Assembly: GCA_018333635.1 (NCBI GenBank)
Contig: JAGXTL010000016.1
Coordinates: forward strand, 1 to 64,000
DNA from: Dethiobacter sp.
GTDB taxonomy: Bacteria > Bacillota > Dethiobacteria > Dethiobacterales > Dethiobacteraceae
Length of the DNA stretch: 64,000 bases
Direction of reading: 5' to 3'
The notes under the pieces are model-generated. The model worked only from the letters and a program-made list of their open reading frames with translations, made no database searches and had not been told where the DNA came from. Shown here one piece after another: positions 63,334-64,000 of this stretch (its first letter is position 1; each line of letters starts with the position of its first letter). A program made the translations under genes and the position numbers.

Positions 63334-63339
63334 GGGAAT

Positions 63340-63663
63340 TTACCCTGTGGTGGTGAGAATAATTATTCCCACCAGGATTGCGACAAATGCAAAAACTCCG
63401 CCGAAAATCATAAAGACAAGTCTGGCATCTGAGATCCCTACCTGAGTACGGTAGGGGTCAATTTCTGCGCATGAATCCTGTTGGCGTTTCTCAATGCGGC
63501 GTTTGAAGCGAATGCGGTAGTCGTCAAACTTTTCTACCTGCTCCCAGCCGTTTTTTGCTTCCTCTGCAATTAGTTCCTGAAATTTGTCTCCGATGATTTT
63601 ACCGTTGGAGCGGACAATTTTAAATTCCCAGCCTTCAAGGTCGTTTTGAGTGTATGTAGTCAA
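63340..63663 (-). CDS. Small membrane-anchored protein of unknown function
   Basis: A 107-residue protein. The N-terminal 60 residues (LEGWEFKIVRSNGKIIGDKF, NGWEQVEKFDDYRIRFKR) form a small beta-rich domain; a C-terminal membrane helix (about 82-104) anchors it with the domain inside. The TTG at 63663 follows AGGAGG at eight bases; the frame extends to 63861 but through proline-rich sequence without relatives. It converges on the unknown gene at 62.9 kb. Confidence 0.65.
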   Translation of the reverse strand: MTTYTQNDLEGWEFKIVRSNGKIIGDKFQELIAEEAKNGWEQVEKFDDYRIRFKRRIEKRQQDSCAEIDPYRTQVGISDARLVFMIFGGVFAFVAILVGIIILTTTG

Positions 63664-63667
63664 CCTT

Positions 63668-63742
63668 TCATCCTCCTCCCTTTGCTTTGCACTGTTGGGC
63701 GGCAGCGGCAGCGGTTGTGGCTGCTGCTCCGGGGTTATACAT
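63668..63742 (-). CDS. Tiny alanine-rich ORF coupled to the membrane protein
   Basis: A 24-residue frame, MYNPGAAATTAAAAAQQCKA plus KGGG, with GGGAGGT seven bases before the ATG. Its stop lies four bases before the next start, and its last codons form that gene's ribosome site. It may be a real micropeptide or only a leader for translation coupling. Confidence 0.35.
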   Translation of the reverse strand: MYNPGAAATTAAAAAQQCKAKGGG

Positions 63743-63793
63743 GGCCATACCTCCCTAGGGTTTAATGGATAATTATCCTGGATTCCCGCCAAC

Positions 63794-64000
63794 TCATAAC
63801 GAGGCAGGTGGCTCAACGCCCAGCGCGTGATAGATCTCCTTTTGCTTCTCAAGCAATTCACCTACACGCAGCTGCTGGCCGGGAGATTCAAAACATTCAA
63901 TGACATCCAGCTTGTCCAGAACTCCCTGAATGGTGTACTTCTTGAATAAATCCGACACCTGCATCTGCTTTTTGATGTAAGACAGGTAAATCAATGCCAC
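63794..64000 (-). CDS. IS1634-type transposase, 3' end only
   Basis: The last 68 codons of a transposase running in from beyond the window. LFKKYTIQGVLDKLDVIECF and PGQQLRVGELLEKQKEIYHA with GVEPPASL at the end are the characteristic C-terminus of IS1634-family transposases. The DDE core lies outside the window. It marks the accessory region as continuing to the right. Confidence 0.75.
   Translation of the reverse strand: MALIYLSYIKKQMQVSDLFKKYTIQGVLDKLDVIECFESPGQQLRVGELLEKQKEIYHALGVEPPASL

Overview
The window looks like the chromosome of an anaerobic, spore-forming Gram-positive bacterium of the Clostridia type. The evidence is a pro-sigma-K gene, a BofC-like protein, the Firmicutes neighbourhood alaS / ireB / ruvX / DUF1292 / mltG / U32 peptidase, many TTG and GTG starts preceded by strong GGAGG sites, a tungsten-type aldehyde:ferredoxin oxidoreductase, ferredoxin-domain proteins and a 2-hydroxyacyl-CoA dehydratase-like pair. 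Genus cannot be fixed from the sequence. No rRNA, tRNA or CRISPR array was seen.

Layout. 0-2.8 kb: a processive glycosyltransferase and moaA. 2.8-10 kb: an alcohol/aldehyde oxidation module (iron alcohol dehydrogenase, AOR, a MoaD-like protein) next to its probable sigma-54 activator, with a divergent cytosolic reductive-dehalogenase-like gene. The 555-base region between the divergent genes holds a near-consensus sigma-54 promoter for adh, a weaker one facing the other way, and two similar 17-bp palindromes between them. 10-14 kb: aroE, ExoD family, yqeG and an M23 lipoprotein. 14.2-21.1 kb: a complete urease locus (ureE, F, G, D, A, B, C) plus a urea transporter and an Hsp20 remnant. 21.3-31 kb: sigK, a class B PBP, the U32/mltG/ruvX/ireB/alaS cluster. 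31-34.7 kb: small conserved genes, a lytic transglycosylase and coaE. 34.7-41 kb: the fadN-fadA-fadE beta-oxidation operon with a divergent MarR regulator. 41-47 kb: DUF1405, DUF1284, bioY under a BirA-type operator, class I aldolase, a siroheme-reductase-like protein, an orphan hisF and a fabH homologue.

47-64 kb is an accessory region in which many modules are visibly damaged. It has a Phd antitoxin with an internally deleted PIN toxin; a 227-nt ORF-less remnant of a group IIC intron just after a terminator; a 2-hydroxyacyl-CoA dehydratase-like pair; a Uma2 protein; an intact AbrB/PIN pair; an exonuclease and a UvrD-like helicase that look like the two ends of one gene whose RecQ core was lost; a Sir2-HerA anti-phage operon whose Sir2 is truncated before its catalytic histidine motif; an IS3 remnant that cut a PIN gene and fused to an unknown ORF; an ASCH-domain gene with a one-base frameshift; and a complete cytosine-5 methyltransferase / HNH endonuclease restriction system. 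The window ends in the 3' end of an IS1634-type transposase gene.

Working together: alcohols are oxidised by Adh to aldehydes and by AOR to acids with reduction of ferredoxin, and moaA and the MoaD-like gene would supply the pterin cofactor. Fatty acids are degraded by FadNAE. Urea enters by the UT-type channel and is hydrolysed by urease. The right-hand third records repeated gain and loss of defence and toxin-antitoxin genes.
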